DNA of 64,000 bases from Penaeicola halotolerans (GTDB lineage: Bacteria; Bacteroidota; Bacteroidia; Cytophagales; Cyclobacteriaceae). The stretch covers positions 620,001 through 684,000 of the forward strand of contig NZ_JAEAGO010000002.1 of the NCBI RefSeq assembly GCF_016464625.1. The letters are read 5' to 3'. The position numbers were made by a program, and so were the translations under genes. Numbering within the stretch: the first letter of the stretch is position 1; every line of letters starts with the position of its first letter. The notes beneath the pieces are model-generated. The model was not told the DNA's origin. It did no database searches and worked only from the letters and a program-made list of their open reading frames with translations. Below are positions 1 to 8,568 of the stretch, one piece after another.

Positions 1-174
1 TCAGTGGAGATTCTTGAAAAGGTAGCAACAGCAATGAAGTCAGGAGGTATTTTCACTACATATAGTGCACAAGGCCAGCTAAAGAGAAATCTAGAAGCGG
101 CTCATCTCCAAGTAAGTAAAGTGCAAGGCCCCCCAGGTAAAAAGGAAATGCTAACAGCTGTGAAGACCATATAA
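1..174 (+). CDS. mnmD: tRNA 5-methylaminomethyl-2-thiouridine methyltransferase (MnmD/MnmC methylase domain), 3' end only
   Basis: The first 57 codons in frame 1 are open and end in TAA. The visible part has GGIFTTYSAQGQLKRNLEAA (residues 15-34 of the fragment) and then GPPGKKEM. This is the C-terminal signature of the SAM-dependent methylase domain that finishes the mnm5s2U34 wobble modification of tRNA. The chain stops right after this motif, with no FAD oxidase domain. It would therefore be the stand-alone MnmD form common in Bacteroidota, not bifunctional MnmC. The 5' end lies outside the window, so catalytic residues and start cannot be checked. The family call rests on a short segment recognised from memory. 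Confidence 0.7.
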   Translation, partial: SVEILEKVATAMKSGGIFTTYSAQGQLKRNLEAAHLQVSKVQGPPGKKEMLTAVKTI

Positions 175-208
175 AAAAATAGCGTCCTGAGGGTCAATCA
201 GAACGCTG
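173..208 (-). terminator. Rho-independent terminator for the WG-repeat gene
   Basis: AGCGT (181-185) and CTGA (187-190) pair with TCAG (198-201) and ACGCT (203-207), with one C/A mismatch between the stem blocks. On the minus strand the hairpin is followed by a T-tract, seen as the A-run at 173-179 on the plus strand. It lies between two convergent genes and can also help end the mnmD transcript. Confidence 0.6.
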
Positions 209-322
209 TAACGGGTCAAAGGGTCTTTGAAAAAATGGTTTACTACTCTCTCAAAGATATCCCTCCAACATCAATGTATTGTGTCCTATTTGTTATGATT
301 AGATGAATAAAATAAGCCTTTG

Positions 323-2980
323 TTAGTCACAAAGTATTTTATCATAATCCTCTTGTGTATATGTTTTATAGGCCATTCGTTCTCCTAAGTAGTTGAGATA
401 GAGCACGACATACAGTCCTTCGATTCTCTTTTCTGCAAAGAAAACGGGTTCTTCTTCAGAGCCTATGTTAAATATATCATTGTAGGTAGGCTCGATCAGC
501 TCACCTCTGACATTGCTCAGTACGCCATAAAATCGATTTTTATAGAAGATGATCAGCTTTTCTTTTTTATCCTTGACAAATGAAATGTTTTCAATGCCTT
601 CATAGCGCTTTTGGCCAGTCTTTAGATCAAAGATCAGCCATGAATCACTGGTCTTTGCGAGCACTGTGCTATCATTCCAAGTTTTGATTTCGCTGAATTC
701 AAAGTCGGCTATTTTTTTGCCATCAGGATCGATCAATCCTATTTTTCCACCTTTATTGACAGCAATGACCTGTTCACTGATGGCTTCTGGGTTACCATCA
801 TAGGCTGGTTCTATGATCTTTCCACTGGCAAGGTGATAGGCGCCAAACTTTCCTTTTAGGAAAATCGGGATGATTCCTTTCTCTAACTTACCAATGCCAT
901 CATATTTTAGAGGAAGCAGGGTCTTACCAGTAGAATCTATCAAGGCTTTTTTATTTTGCTTGTCCAATACGAGTAGATTGCCTCCGATAGCAGTGACTTG
1001 GCTATATTCACCAGCGATGATTTGTCTGCCAAACTGATTGAAGACTCTTTTGAATCCTTTCACATTAGTAGCGACTAGGATATCTCCGCCTGAGACACCC
1101 TGTGTATTGGCGATTTGATAATTGATATTGCCTGTTAGAGATGCTTTGACTCCTTTTTCAAAAAAACCGAAAGTGCTATCTGCTTTGTGTAAAATTACCA
1201 GCTGTTCACCAAGCATCTGCAAAGAGTCATAGTCAAACTGTGGAAACATGCTTCCTTGCTGATCTAAGAGCGTCCACTTCCCTTCTGATTTTAGTCCGAG
1301 CCAGTTTTTATTCCTCACCAACTGCTCGTAGGGCTTACTTCTGAGGTTGATCATATCCTCATGATCTACGAAGTATCGGTCTCCTTCTCGAATGATCCAA
1401 CCTTTAGCAATAGGATAGATCAGATGGTCTGCTATGGGTATTTCTTCTTGTAAGTTGGCATCTAGTACTCCTTCTCTATCTTGGTCAAATACTTGTAAGA
1501 ATTGTGGGCTCAAAAGCTCGAAATCTTCAAAGCTAAAAGTTAGTTTGATAGTCGCTTGGTTGACGATAGAGAGTAATTGTGACACATTGGTGACAGCTAT
1601 GCGTCCTGCACGCTCGAAAATGACGAAATCAGAACGTACTAAGATATCATCGAACTGAGGAGGATAGATCTCTCTGCCTGAGAAAGCATGCAAGCCTACT
1701 TGACCATTTTTGACTACTCTAAATAAGCTAGGGTGTATCAATTCAATCTCTGAATAGCTACTTTCTAAGATGCGGTAACCTGATTTATGGATGACTCCCC
1801 AAGCGTTTTTTTCACGTATCTTGATCAAGCCATAGCCTAGATCTTCCGCATCTATGACAGGCCCAGCATATATCACGCGGCCATCTCTATCTCTGATTTC
1901 ATAGGCATCTCTGCGATCTCCTGTGAGTAGGAAGTCATCTACTATTTTGTCACACTTATAGTCTTCGAAGATCTCCTTGAATTGGTTTTCTAGTACAGTT
2001 CTGCCTGACTGATCCATGAAGCCATAAGCTCCCTTTTCATAATTGATCAGTAAGAAGCCTTGGGTCAGATCGAGACTGTTTTGCAAAGAGTCACGTACAC
2101 TGGCAAAAGCTGGCATAGAGAGGAACTTAGCTTCTGGATCTTTGGCCAATAAGCTGTGATAAGCGATATCTTGGGCTTTTCGCTTCCATACACTCTGAGG
2201 ATACTGCTGGATGAAATCAAGCATGGCTTGAGGATCATTGGCAGATAGCTTGATTTCTAAAATATTTTTTTCAGCCTCCTTTCTATAAGGAGTATTAGGA
2301 TACTGTTTCAAAAAAGCCTCATAACTTTCTAATCTCCTATCAGCGATTTGATTGTCAAAAAGGAGTTTTTCATAGCGAGACTCGGCTTCTTGGTATTCAT
2401 CAGCATCAGGGTACCGATCCATGAAGGCTTTGTAACTCTGATAAGTATCTGCCTGAGCGGCTGCTGAAAAAGCCAAGGCATTGCGAGCTGAGATCGCTTC
2501 TTCTAGTTGCTGCGGAGCTCGGTGACGATCTATGAAGTCTTGATAACTATCCACAGTGTGGATGTCTTGCGCCACTTCGAAATTCAAGCTATCAATGACG
2601 GCCTTTAGATCTTCCAATACAGGTAGTGTTAGTCTTTGTTTAGCAAGCTTATTGATATCTTTTTCGCTGATCGAATCCATCAGATCGATTGCGTATAAGA
2701 TGCTTTCATTGCTTTGGACTAAATCAAAACCGTAGTAACTCGTATCGGTTTGTACGAGTGCCTTTAGATAATAAGCCGAAGGATTATATGGATTTTTTGA
2801 GATAGACTTATCCAAGTATTTGTCTAGTTTTTCATAGTCCTGTTTTACGATTTGTTTGAGCCCTTTTTTAGGATTGGCCATTTGGGCCATCGCCAAACTG
2901 CTCATCAGGAGTAGATAAAAAATGATCAAGTAAACTTTGCGCTGCACGATGATATTGTTTTTAGAAAAAAGAATAGGCAA
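323..2980 (-). CDS. Exported WG-repeat protein with helical-repeat N-terminal region
   Basis: An 885-residue protein. Residues 1-33 form a signal peptide ending SLAMAQ. Residues about 35-300 are helix-rich and TPR-like, with recurring motifs of the type YQSYKAFMDRYPDADEYQEA and YEAFLKQYPNTPYRKEAEK. From about 315 onward there are at least seven WG-type repeats, each a short beta strand pair around a D-x-x-G turn: GFMDQSGRTVLENQF, WGVIHKSGYRILESSY, KALIDSTGKTLLPLKY, IGLIDPDGKKIADFEF. WG repeats are thought to mediate binding in the cell envelope; the ligand here is unknown. The start is uncertain. TTG at 2980 lies 10 nt after a TATTTTTG promoter box, while GTG at 2947 would give a cleaner signal peptide. 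Confidence 0.8.
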   Translation of the reverse strand: MPILFSKNNIIVQRKVYLIIFYLLLMSSLAMAQMANPKKGLKQIVKQDYEKLDKYLDKSISKNPYNPSAYYLKALVQTDTSYYGFDLVQSNESILYAIDLMDSISEKDINKLAKQRLTLPVLEDLKAVIDSLNFEVAQDIHTVDSYQDFIDRHRAPQQLEEAISARNALAFSAAAQADTYQSYKAFMDRYPDADEYQEAESRYEKLLFDNQIADRRLESYEAFLKQYPNTPYRKEAEKNILEIKLSANDPQAMLDFIQQYPQSVWKRKAQDIAYHSLLAKDPEAKFLSMPAFASVRDSLQNSLDLTQGFLLINYEKGAYGFMDQSGRTVLENQFKEIFEDYKCDKIVDDFLLTGDRRDAYEIRDRDGRVIYAGPVIDAEDLGYGLIKIREKNAWGVIHKSGYRILESSYSEIELIHPSLFRVVKNGQVGLHAFSGREIYPPQFDDILVRSDFVIFERAGRIAVTNVSQLLSIVNQATIKLTFSFEDFELLSPQFLQVFDQDREGVLDANLQEEIPIADHLIYPIAKGWIIREGDRYFVDHEDMINLRSKPYEQLVRNKNWLGLKSEGKWTLLDQQGSMFPQFDYDSLQMLGEQLVILHKADSTFGFFEKGVKASLTGNINYQIANTQGVSGGDILVATNVKGFKRVFNQFGRQIIAGEYSQVTAIGGNLLVLDKQNKKALIDSTGKTLLPLKYDGIGKLEKGIIPIFLKGKFGAYHLASGKIIEPAYDGNPEAISEQVIAVNKGGKIGLIDPDGKKIADFEFSEIKTWNDSTVLAKTSDSWLIFDLKTGQKRYEGIENISFVKDKKEKLIIFYKNRFYGVLSNVRGELIEPTYNDIFNIGSEEEPVFFAEKRIEGLYVVLYLNYLGERMAYKTYTQEDYDKILCD

Positions 2981-2990
2981 TTACTATTCC

Positions 2991-2998
2991 CAAAAATA
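2991..2998 (-). promoter_or_regulatory. Putative -7 box (TATTTTTG) of the WG-repeat gene
   Basis: On the minus strand the bases read TATTTTTG, matching the Bacteroidota -7 consensus TAnnTTTG. It ends 10 nt before the TTG start at 2980. I saw no clear TTG at the expected -33 distance. Confidence 0.4.
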
Positions 2999-3143
2999 AT
3001 CGAAAGGACTTAGAAAACAGGAATAAATTGTCTTGATGTTTCAGTCCACCGCCCATCAAAATCCTTTGTAGGTCAAATCGTTCTTTTAGTTTTTTGAGAA
3101 AAAATATCCTAGATTCATCACTTCAACGCATAATAAAACCGAT

Positions 3144-4748
3144 ATGAAGAAGATAACGCTGATTTTAGCATTTTTTGGAGCCATGCTCTGGAGCTACTCA
3201 GGGATGAGTCAAAGCTATTTTGATGATGGATTGGGCAAGGATTTTCACAAAGGCAGAAGAGATGCCCTCAGACAGCAAATGCCAGCTAATTCTGCTGCGA
3301 TATTTTTTAGCAATCCTGTTCGCAATAGATCCAATGATGTAGACTACATCTATCATCAAGATCCAGATTTCTTTTACCTGACAGGACTTAGAGAGCCTAA
3401 TTCTGTACTTTTGATCTTTTCAGAGCCTCAGATGATCGATGGCAAGTCAGTAGATGAGGTTATTTTCGTCCAGCCGCGAGATCCAAATGCTGAGATGTGG
3501 AATGGTATCAGACTAGGAGTCGATGGGGCTAAAGACATTTTAGGATTTGAGCATGCATATCTGAATGCTGAATTTGCAGGTTTTCCTTTTGATTATACCA
3601 AGTTGGATAAACTGATGACTTTGGGATTTGCTACAGATGCCAGAGATAGCAATAGCAAGGCAGATCTCGTAGACCTCATCAAGCAGTTCAAGGAAAACGC
3701 ACAATTCCCAGAGGGTTTTACAGATCAGTCGCTTAAGCTCTATGAACTTATCCGCACTACCGATCAAGAGAGTAGTGCTAATGTAGCCACTGTGGTAGGT
3801 CGATATATCAGGATGTATCCAGAGTTGGCTGAAGATCAACTATTACTAGAATATCAAAAGACTAGCACTCCATCAGAAAGAGAAGCTATCAAAAGTAAAG
3901 TACCTAAAATAAATTTTGATTTGAGTTCTCTGGCACTCGTCATGAATAGCTTGAGAGAAGTCAAAACAACTGAAGAACTCAAAATGCTCCGCAAGGCAAT
4001 CTCGATCTCTGCTGTGGGACAAGTGGAAGTGATGAAGGCTATGAAGCCAGGGATGAATGAGCGAGAGATTCAAGGCATTCACGAGTTTGTCTATAAGCGA
4101 TATGATGCAGAAGATATCGGGTATCCATCGATCGTAGGTGCTGGACACAATGGCTGTATCTTACACTATATCGATAACAACAAGCGTAGCTTTGGTTCAG
4201 AACTGGTCTTGATGGATCTAGGTGCGCAGTACAGAGGATATACAGCAGATGTGACGCGCACGATTCCTTCCAAAGGGAAGTTTAGTGCAGAGCAAAAGGC
4301 TATCTATGAGATCGTCCTCAAAGCACAAGATGAAGCCATGGCAGCGATCAAAGCCGGGTTGCCTTTTGGTGAGATCAATAAAATCTCTCAGCGTGTGATC
4401 AATGAAGGGCTCGTAGAGCTAGGCATCATCAAAAGAGGACAGCGTCATAGATATTTCCCACATGGCACCTCGCACTATTTGGGGCTGGATGTGCACGACA
4501 GAGGTAATTATGGTCCTTTGAAAGAAAACATGGTGATCACTGTAGAGCCTGGCATCTACATCCCTGAAGGTAGCGACTGTGATCCAAAGTGGTGGGGCAT
4601 AGCAGTTAGGATAGAGGATGACGTCTTGATCACAAAAGATGGTTGTGAAAACCTCTCTGGTCTAGCGCCTAGAACAGTAAAAGACATTGAAGCCATGATG
4701 GCCAAGAAGAGCATTTTGGAAGACTGGGTATTGCCTAAGTTGGACTGA
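3144..4748 (+). CDS. pepP: Secreted Xaa-Pro aminopeptidase (M24B family)
   Basis: A 534-residue metallopeptidase that removes N-terminal residues preceding proline. It has a signal peptide (1-22, ending SGMSQ), an aminopeptidase-P N-terminal domain (about 30-200) and a C-terminal pita-bread M24 domain (about 270-510). All five dimetal ligands are visible: D358 and D369 in MDLGAQYRGYTADVTRT, H444 in PHGTSHYLGLDVHD, E468 in TVEPGIY and E491 in RIEDD. A linker of about 60 residues rich in charged residues separates the two domains. The signal peptide makes this the periplasmic or surface form rather than the cytosolic PepP, so it probably takes part in nutrient peptide use. It is a single gene followed by a strong hairpin terminator. 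Confidence 0.92.
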   Translation: MKKITLILAFFGAMLWSYSGMSQSYFDDGLGKDFHKGRRDALRQQMPANSAAIFFSNPVRNRSNDVDYIYHQDPDFFYLTGLREPNSVLLIFSEPQMIDGKSVDEVIFVQPRDPNAEMWNGIRLGVDGAKDILGFEHAYLNAEFAGFPFDYTKLDKLMTLGFATDARDSNSKADLVDLIKQFKENAQFPEGFTDQSLKLYELIRTTDQESSANVATVVGRYIRMYPELAEDQLLLEYQKTSTPSEREAIKSKVPKINFDLSSLALVMNSLREVKTTEELKMLRKAISISAVGQVEVMKAMKPGMNEREIQGIHEFVYKRYDAEDIGYPSIVGAGHNGCILHYIDNNKRSFGSELVLMDLGAQYRGYTADVTRTIPSKGKFSAEQKAIYEIVLKAQDEAMAAIKAGLPFGEINKISQRVINEGLVELGIIKRGQRHRYFPHGTSHYLGLDVHDRGNYGPLKENMVITVEPGIYIPEGSDCDPKWWGIAVRIEDDVLITKDGCENLSGLAPRTVKDIEAMMAKKSILEDWVLPKLD

Positions 4749-4770
4749 TTATCAAGATTGATATATAAAT

Positions 4771-4808
4771 AAAAAGGTCAGTAGATAGATTTCTACTGAC
4801 CTTTTTAT
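4771..4808. terminator. Bidirectional rho-independent terminator
   Basis: A perfect 15-bp stem: the left arm 4771-4785 (AAAAAGGTCAGTAGA) pairs with 4792-4806, with a 6-nt loop. A/T-runs on both sides make it work for the convergent pepP and carboxypeptidase-regulatory-domain genes. Confidence 0.9.
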
Positions 4809-4822
4809 TTGATATATGCGTA

Positions 4823-5473
4823 TTATTTTTTCTTAAAATCTCCCCGTTTGATTGACTGGATGAATTGACTCCAAGCAAATGGATTGAGCAGTTGTAGTGG
4901 TCTTGGACCGAAGCGGTCATTGTAGTACATCATTTGCTGATTGGTGAAGTAGCGTTGACTTTCTCCACCTGTCATAGGCAGTTCCTCCATCATCCTGATG
5001 AGGAGTTGAGGATTGAGATTATCCCTCGTCATCATATTATCTTCTGTGATGTTGAGTGCTAGCACTGCCTGCTTGAAAGCCTCTTCTGTAGGAAATGGCG
5101 TGATATCTACTTGCGCGAGTTGTGTCGTGTCTGATTTGAGAGACAAGACCAAGGAATAACTGTCTCCTTCATCTGCAGGGATCACCACTGACTGTCTTTC
5201 AAAACCCACAAAGCTAAAAACCACTGTGTCACCAGCGAGTGTGGGCATAGAGAAATATCCATAAGGGTCAGATGTCGTACCGCGACCTGTTTTGGGAACA
5301 AAAATATTCACAAAAGGCAAACCTCTCGTACTATCTTGGTCTAGTATGACACCTGAAAATTGTACAACTTCTCTTTTTTTGGTTTGATCTTGTGCTATAG
5401 ATTGTACACTCATCAGACAGATGAATACCATCACAGCTGCAAAGAGTCGATATTTGAGGGTAAATAGTTTCAA
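4823..5473 (-). CDS. Exported carboxypeptidase-regulatory-like domain protein
   Basis: A 216-residue protein with a signal peptide (1-28, ending SVQSIAQ). It has a CarboxypepD_reg-like beta-sandwich at about 37-120, with FSGVILDQDSTRGLPFVNIF and TTSDPYGYFSMPTLAGD. The C-terminal half is helical and ends in a basic GDFKKK. In Bacteroidota this sandwich usually precedes TonB receptors; here it stands alone with a short C-terminal extension of unknown role. Start is a TTG at 5473, chosen because it yields a canonical signal peptide. It is divergent from the ArsR-type regulator, and the operator-like palindrome at 5545-5561 lies between them, so joint regulation is possible. Confidence 0.75.
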   Translation of the reverse strand: MKLFTLKYRLFAAVMVFICLMSVQSIAQDQTKKREVVQFSGVILDQDSTRGLPFVNIFVPKTGRGTTSDPYGYFSMPTLAGDTVVFSFVGFERQSVVIPADEGDSYSLVLSLKSDTTQLAQVDITPFPTEEAFKQAVLALNITEDNMMTRDNLNPQLLIRMMEELPMTGGESQRYFTNQQMMYYNDRFGPRPLQLLNPFAWSQFIQSIKRGDFKKK

Positions 5474-5544
5474 ATCTTTCGGGTTTTATTAGGTCTTACG
5501 ATTAACTTAGCCATAAAGTTAGCTAATTCAATCCTTTGTAAATT

Positions 5545-5561
5545 TAGGATAATGTATCCTA
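5545..5561. promoter_or_regulatory. Inverted repeat, candidate ArsR operator
   Basis: TAGGATA (5545-5551), spacer ATG, then TATCCTA (5555-5561): a perfect 7-bp inverted repeat. It lies 31 nt upstream of the ArsR-type start and between two divergent genes. Size and position fit a winged-helix dimer site used for autoregulation. Confidence 0.5.
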
Positions 5562-5592
5562 TTATAAGACAAATCCAGTTAAAAAAGGTTAA

Positions 5593-5985
5593 ATGAGACT
5601 CAAAAATTTCAGTTTGTCCTATGGCATGAGGATCTTCAAAGCTCTCTCTGAAGAACCTAGAGTGAGGGTTTTATATTTATTACTACAAAATAAAGAACTT
5701 TCTATTTCCGATTTAGAGCATATTCTGGATTTTACACAGACCAAGACTTCGAGGCACCTGACATATCTCAAAAACTCTGGATTAGTAGGCACCAGAAAGG
5801 TAGATCAGTGGACTTTTTATTACATACTAGATGAGGTCTATGATATCTTGCAACAAATATTCACTTATTTGGCTAAAGATGCCCAGCTGATCAAAGATCA
5901 AGAAATCTATCGTATCCTCTACTCTAACCGTGAGCTGGCTATCAACAAAATCGAACATCAACGCTATCGCAATTCTACATTTTGA
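5593..5985 (+). CDS. ArsR-family winged-helix transcriptional regulator
   Basis: A 130-residue regulator. The winged helix-turn-helix spans about residues 12-85: FKALSEEPRVRVLYLLL, then SISDLEHILDFTQTKTSRHL as the recognition region, then a beta wing around TRKVDQWTFYYIL. There is no CxC metal-binding pair in the recognition helix, so it does not look like a classic arsenic or cadmium sensor; the signal is unknown. Its stop codon overlaps the start of the following nucleotidase (TTGA), so the two are translationally coupled. A palindrome upstream at 5545-5561 is a candidate autoregulatory site. Confidence 0.85.
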   Translation: MRLKNFSLSYGMRIFKALSEEPRVRVLYLLLQNKELSISDLEHILDFTQTKTSRHLTYLKNSGLVGTRKVDQWTFYYILDEVYDILQQIFTYLAKDAQLIKDQEIYRILYSNRELAINKIEHQRYRNSTF

Positions 5986-6677
5986 AAAAGTACAAACACC
6001 TCCTCTTTGACCTAGATCATACGCTCTGGGACTATGACCGCAATGCCTTCGAATCCCTTTCAGATCTTTATCACCAGTTTGACTTGAAGTCTCTCGGCAT
6101 CCCTTCAGCAGATGATTTTTTCAGTACTTTCAAGCGAGAAAATGGTGCGCTGTGGAAACTACACAACGTAAATCTAATAGATAAAGCTGGTATCCGAGCA
6201 AACCGATTTCCCAATATATTTAAAGCTTATGAGATAGATGTAAGGGCTGTACCTTGCGATCTCGAACAGGCCTTTAATCAACTCACGCCAGCTAAGCAGC
6301 ACCTTCTGCCAGGAGCCGTAGAGATACTAGATTATCTGAAGAGCTCATATGCGCTACATATCATCACCAATGGCTTCGAAGATACGCAATACACCAAGTT
6401 GACAGCTTCTGGGATTTCGAACTACTTTGATGTAGTAGTGACTTCTGAGTCAAGTGGTTTTACCAAGCCTGACAGGCGGATATTTGACTTTACGCTGAAA
6501 CAGCTAAAAGCAAAACCCACTGAATGTTTGATGATCGGGGACAATGCCGATACAGATATCCTCGGAGCGATCAATGCAGCTATAGATCAAGTGTGGTTTA
6601 ATCCACATCATGGAGTCACTCAGACAAAGCCAACTTATATGATCAATATGCTAAAAGATTTAAAAGATATTCTATGA
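5982..6677 (+). CDS. yjjG: HAD-superfamily nucleotidase, YjjG type
   Basis: A 231-residue HAD hydrolase. Motif I is LLFDLDHTLWDYD (nucleophile Asp near residue 10), motif II is IITNG, the motif III lysine is in FTKPDRRIF, and motif IV is MIGDNADTDI. The cap and overall length match the YjjG/YfnB family, which dephosphorylates non-canonical pyrimidine nucleotides as housecleaning. It starts with TTG at 5982, overlapping the TGA of the ArsR-type gene by 3 bases, so it depends on translation of that gene. Substrate assignment is by family only. Confidence 0.82.
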   Translation: MKKYKHLLFDLDHTLWDYDRNAFESLSDLYHQFDLKSLGIPSADDFFSTFKRENGALWKLHNVNLIDKAGIRANRFPNIFKAYEIDVRAVPCDLEQAFNQLTPAKQHLLPGAVEILDYLKSSYALHIITNGFEDTQYTKLTASGISNYFDVVVTSESSGFTKPDRRIFDFTLKQLKAKPTECLMIGDNADTDILGAINAAIDQVWFNPHHGVTQTKPTYMINMLKDLKDIL

Positions 6678-6710
6678 TATAATTTATTATAGTATTACTT
6701 TTATATTATT

Positions 6711-6715
6711 AAGGA
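6711..6715 (+). promoter_or_regulatory. Shine-Dalgarno-like AAGGA that selects the start at 6723
   Basis: AAGGA lies 7 nt before the ATG at 6723 but only 1 nt before the ATG at 6717, so the second ATG is the better start. SD sequences are rare in this window, which makes this one informative. Confidence 0.45.
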
Positions 6716-6722
6716 TATGTTC

Positions 6723-7265
6723 ATGAAAAAGTATTTACTAATTACCTTATTTTTTATTTCCTCTTATTCTGTTTTTGGTCAGCATTATGATATTGGTGTT
6801 CATGGAGGGATGTTTACTCCTATTGATTTTTGGTTTTATGAACGAGGTGAGGTAGGTCTTAGTGGGGGTATTAAGTTCAACTATCATTTCAATGATAAGC
6901 TTTCTATATCATCAAACTATTTTTATGGAGATTTCCACTATGTCCCTCAGTCGACCAATTTGAGGTCTAAGGTCACTTTTAATGTGGTCTCTTTTCTAGT
7001 TTTCAGAAAGTTTAATTTGAAAAATGATTGGAAGATTCATTTTGGGACAGGTTTTGGCTACTATTTAGAGCATCAAGTAGGTGAAAGGAATAGCCTGTCA
7101 GGATTAAAAGAGTACGATAGAGATTTGACTATGCCGATTGAGATTAATCTTAATAAAGAATTGTATCAAAATGTTGTCTTAGGTATTAAGACTGGAGTTT
7201 TTCTTTCGCCTTTCTATTGGTTTGGTGGTTTTCACATTGGTCCAGAAATAAGTTATCGATTTTAA
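6723..7265 (+). CDS. Small exported beta-barrel-like protein (tandem paralogue 1)
   Basis: A 180-residue protein from the ATG at 6723. The signal peptide ends SVFGQ. After it the chain is built of alternating aromatic/glycine strands (YDIGVHGGMFTPIDFW, WKIHFGTGFGYYLEHQ, LGIKTGVFLSPFYWF) and ends in an aromatic residue (ISYRF), as outer-membrane barrels of about 8 strands do. It resembles the next gene in strand order and C-terminal pattern, so the two look like a tandem duplication. Function is not recognised. Local base composition is more AT-rich than in the neighbouring metabolic genes. Confidence 0.65.
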   Translation: MKKYLLITLFFISSYSVFGQHYDIGVHGGMFTPIDFWFYERGEVGLSGGIKFNYHFNDKLSISSNYFYGDFHYVPQSTNLRSKVTFNVVSFLVFRKFNLKNDWKIHFGTGFGYYLEHQVGERNSLSGLKEYDRDLTMPIEINLNKELYQNVVLGIKTGVFLSPFYWFGGFHIGPEISYRF

Positions 7266-7273
7266 TTTTACGA

Positions 7274-7885
7274 ATGATGAAAAAGCTCCTTTTGTTGCTC
7301 TGTTTCTTACTTTTTGGACTAGCCAATCTACAAGCGCAAAAACTTGATATGACTATAGGTTTTGGAAGTTATAGAGTTCCAAATCAGGTGAAATACGAAC
7401 TTCCAAGAGAAGGTTTTAATACAAATTTTGGATTGATGTATCAATATAATGAATACTGGGCATTTGGCACAGGGGTAAACCATTCGGCCTTCAATTACTA
7501 CAGGGTGTCGCTGATGTCTACACCCATGGCGATTGGAGATTTTGACATTACTGGCAGAGTCAATTCAGGTCACTTGTATTTTTTAGGACAAAGGAAATTC
7601 AATCTGCCTTTAAAAATTAATGGAGCCATTGGTATCGGACTTGGAGGTTATATAGAGGCCAATGAATACTATGTAGCAGTAAATTTCGATGAAGAAAGAG
7701 CACTGTATACTGGAATGACTTGGAATCGCGATATTGAGACGGGCCTTCATTTTCCAGTCATTTATAATTTGAAAAAAGTGATAGCCAACAAAATCCACGT
7801 TGGGATAGAAGGAGGACTATTTTTTGACAGAAGTCTGAATATTAGAGGGATTTTCTTTGGACCAAAAGCAGGAGTTTATCTTTGA
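7274..7885 (+). CDS. Small exported beta-barrel-like protein (tandem paralogue 2)
   Basis: A 203-residue protein. An upstream in-frame start would lie inside the preceding gene; ATG at 7274 (or 7277) gives a proper signal peptide (KKLLLLLCFLLFGLANLQAQ) and leaves an 8-nt gap after the previous stop. The mature part is glycine/aromatic-rich beta strands (MTIGFGSYRVPNQ, INGAIGIGLGGYIEAN, VGIEGGLFFDRSLN) like its neighbour. No known domain is recognised. The 3' end overlaps the convergent gene's 3' end by 10 bases (7876-7885), and I see no hairpin terminator, so readthrough antisense RNA is possible. Confidence 0.65.
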   Translation: MMKKLLLLLCFLLFGLANLQAQKLDMTIGFGSYRVPNQVKYELPREGFNTNFGLMYQYNEYWAFGTGVNHSAFNYYRVSLMSTPMAIGDFDITGRVNSGHLYFLGQRKFNLPLKINGAIGIGLGGYIEANEYYVAVNFDEERALYTGMTWNRDIETGLHFPVIYNLKKVIANKIHVGIEGGLFFDRSLNIRGIFFGPKAGVYL

Positions 7886-8382
7886 AAAGCATATCCAACC
7901 GACACTTGTGGCGTAAAGAGATCAACGCGATCTGAAGTAAAAAAGGGTGTAAATCCAGCTCTCCAAAGAAAACCTGAATCTGACACTCTTCTATAACCAA
8001 GAATTCCACTGAATTGAATTCCTCTATCAATTCTTCTAGGAAATGAATATGTGTTTGTCGATAGGTTTTGTGATATGACTATCACTGTAGCACCTAGACC
8101 AAGTTCTAAAAACCCTTTCCTTTTACCAATCAATAAGTTTGCTGCTATGGGTATTGTTGCTATTCTAGCTCCATCTAGTGCACTGTAGCTTAAGCCCACT
8201 TTTCCTCCAAGACCATTTATTTGATCTTTTAGCCTCAAATCATAATTGAACGAATAAAATATTCCTGCTCCCAACCCCTCTAAATACACAGCTTCGCGTT
8301 TACTTGTATTTTGACAAATTGCTGAGGATAAGCATAAAGCACTGAATATAAGAGCAATCAAAATAATTTTAGTATAATCCAT
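7876..8382 (-). CDS. Small exported protein, probable outer-membrane barrel
   Basis: A 168-residue protein with a signal peptide (1-24, ending SSAICQ). Next come GLGAGIFYSFNYDLRLKDQ, GKVGLSYSALDGARIATIPI, RKGFLELGLGATVIVIS and a C-terminal VSVGYAFQR: amphipathic beta strands typical of small Bacteroidota outer-membrane proteins. It differs from the two plus-strand barrel genes in strand pattern. The stop-proximal 10 bases overlap the convergent gene. Function unknown. Confidence 0.65.
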   Translation of the reverse strand: MDYTKIILIALIFSALCLSSAICQNTSKREAVYLEGLGAGIFYSFNYDLRLKDQINGLGGKVGLSYSALDGARIATIPIAANLLIGKRKGFLELGLGATVIVISQNLSTNTYSFPRRIDRGIQFSGILGYRRVSDSGFLWRAGFTPFFTSDRVDLFTPQVSVGYAFQR

Positions 8383-8568
8383 ATCTGTAAAATTTAATAA
8401 ATATATACTTTATTAATAAATATTATTAAAATTTTTAAATAAAATATTGTTAAATCGTTTTTAGTTGATTGTGAATTGAGAATCAATAAAACCTAAGTAT
8501 GAAAAGGCATTACAAGTCATATTCCTTATATTTGCCACATTTAGAAATCAAATAAACTCAAATACAAT
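8383..8568. other. AT-rich intergenic region between divergent genes
   Basis: A 186-bp region holding the promoters of the minus-strand barrel gene and pruA. Positions 8395-8460 are almost pure A/T. TATATTTG at 8527-8534 is a likely -7 box for pruA. Apart from that I see no RNA gene or repeat. Confidence 0.5.
8527..8534 (+). promoter_or_regulatory. Putative -7 box (TATATTTG) of pruA
   Basis: Matches TAnnTTTG and lies 34 nt upstream of the pruA ATG. No TTG at the expected -33 spacing was found. Confidence 0.4.

Noticed and set aside
1434-1658. Open frame on the opposite strand inside the WG-repeat gene, and many similar antisense frames in guaB, comM, pruA, secDF
   Set aside because: No family features; they shadow clearly real genes, with compositions set by the sense strand.
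323-2000. WG-repeat coding region as a tandem DNA repeat or CRISPR-like array
   Set aside because: Repeats are seen only at protein level and are strongly diverged in DNA; no regular spacer.
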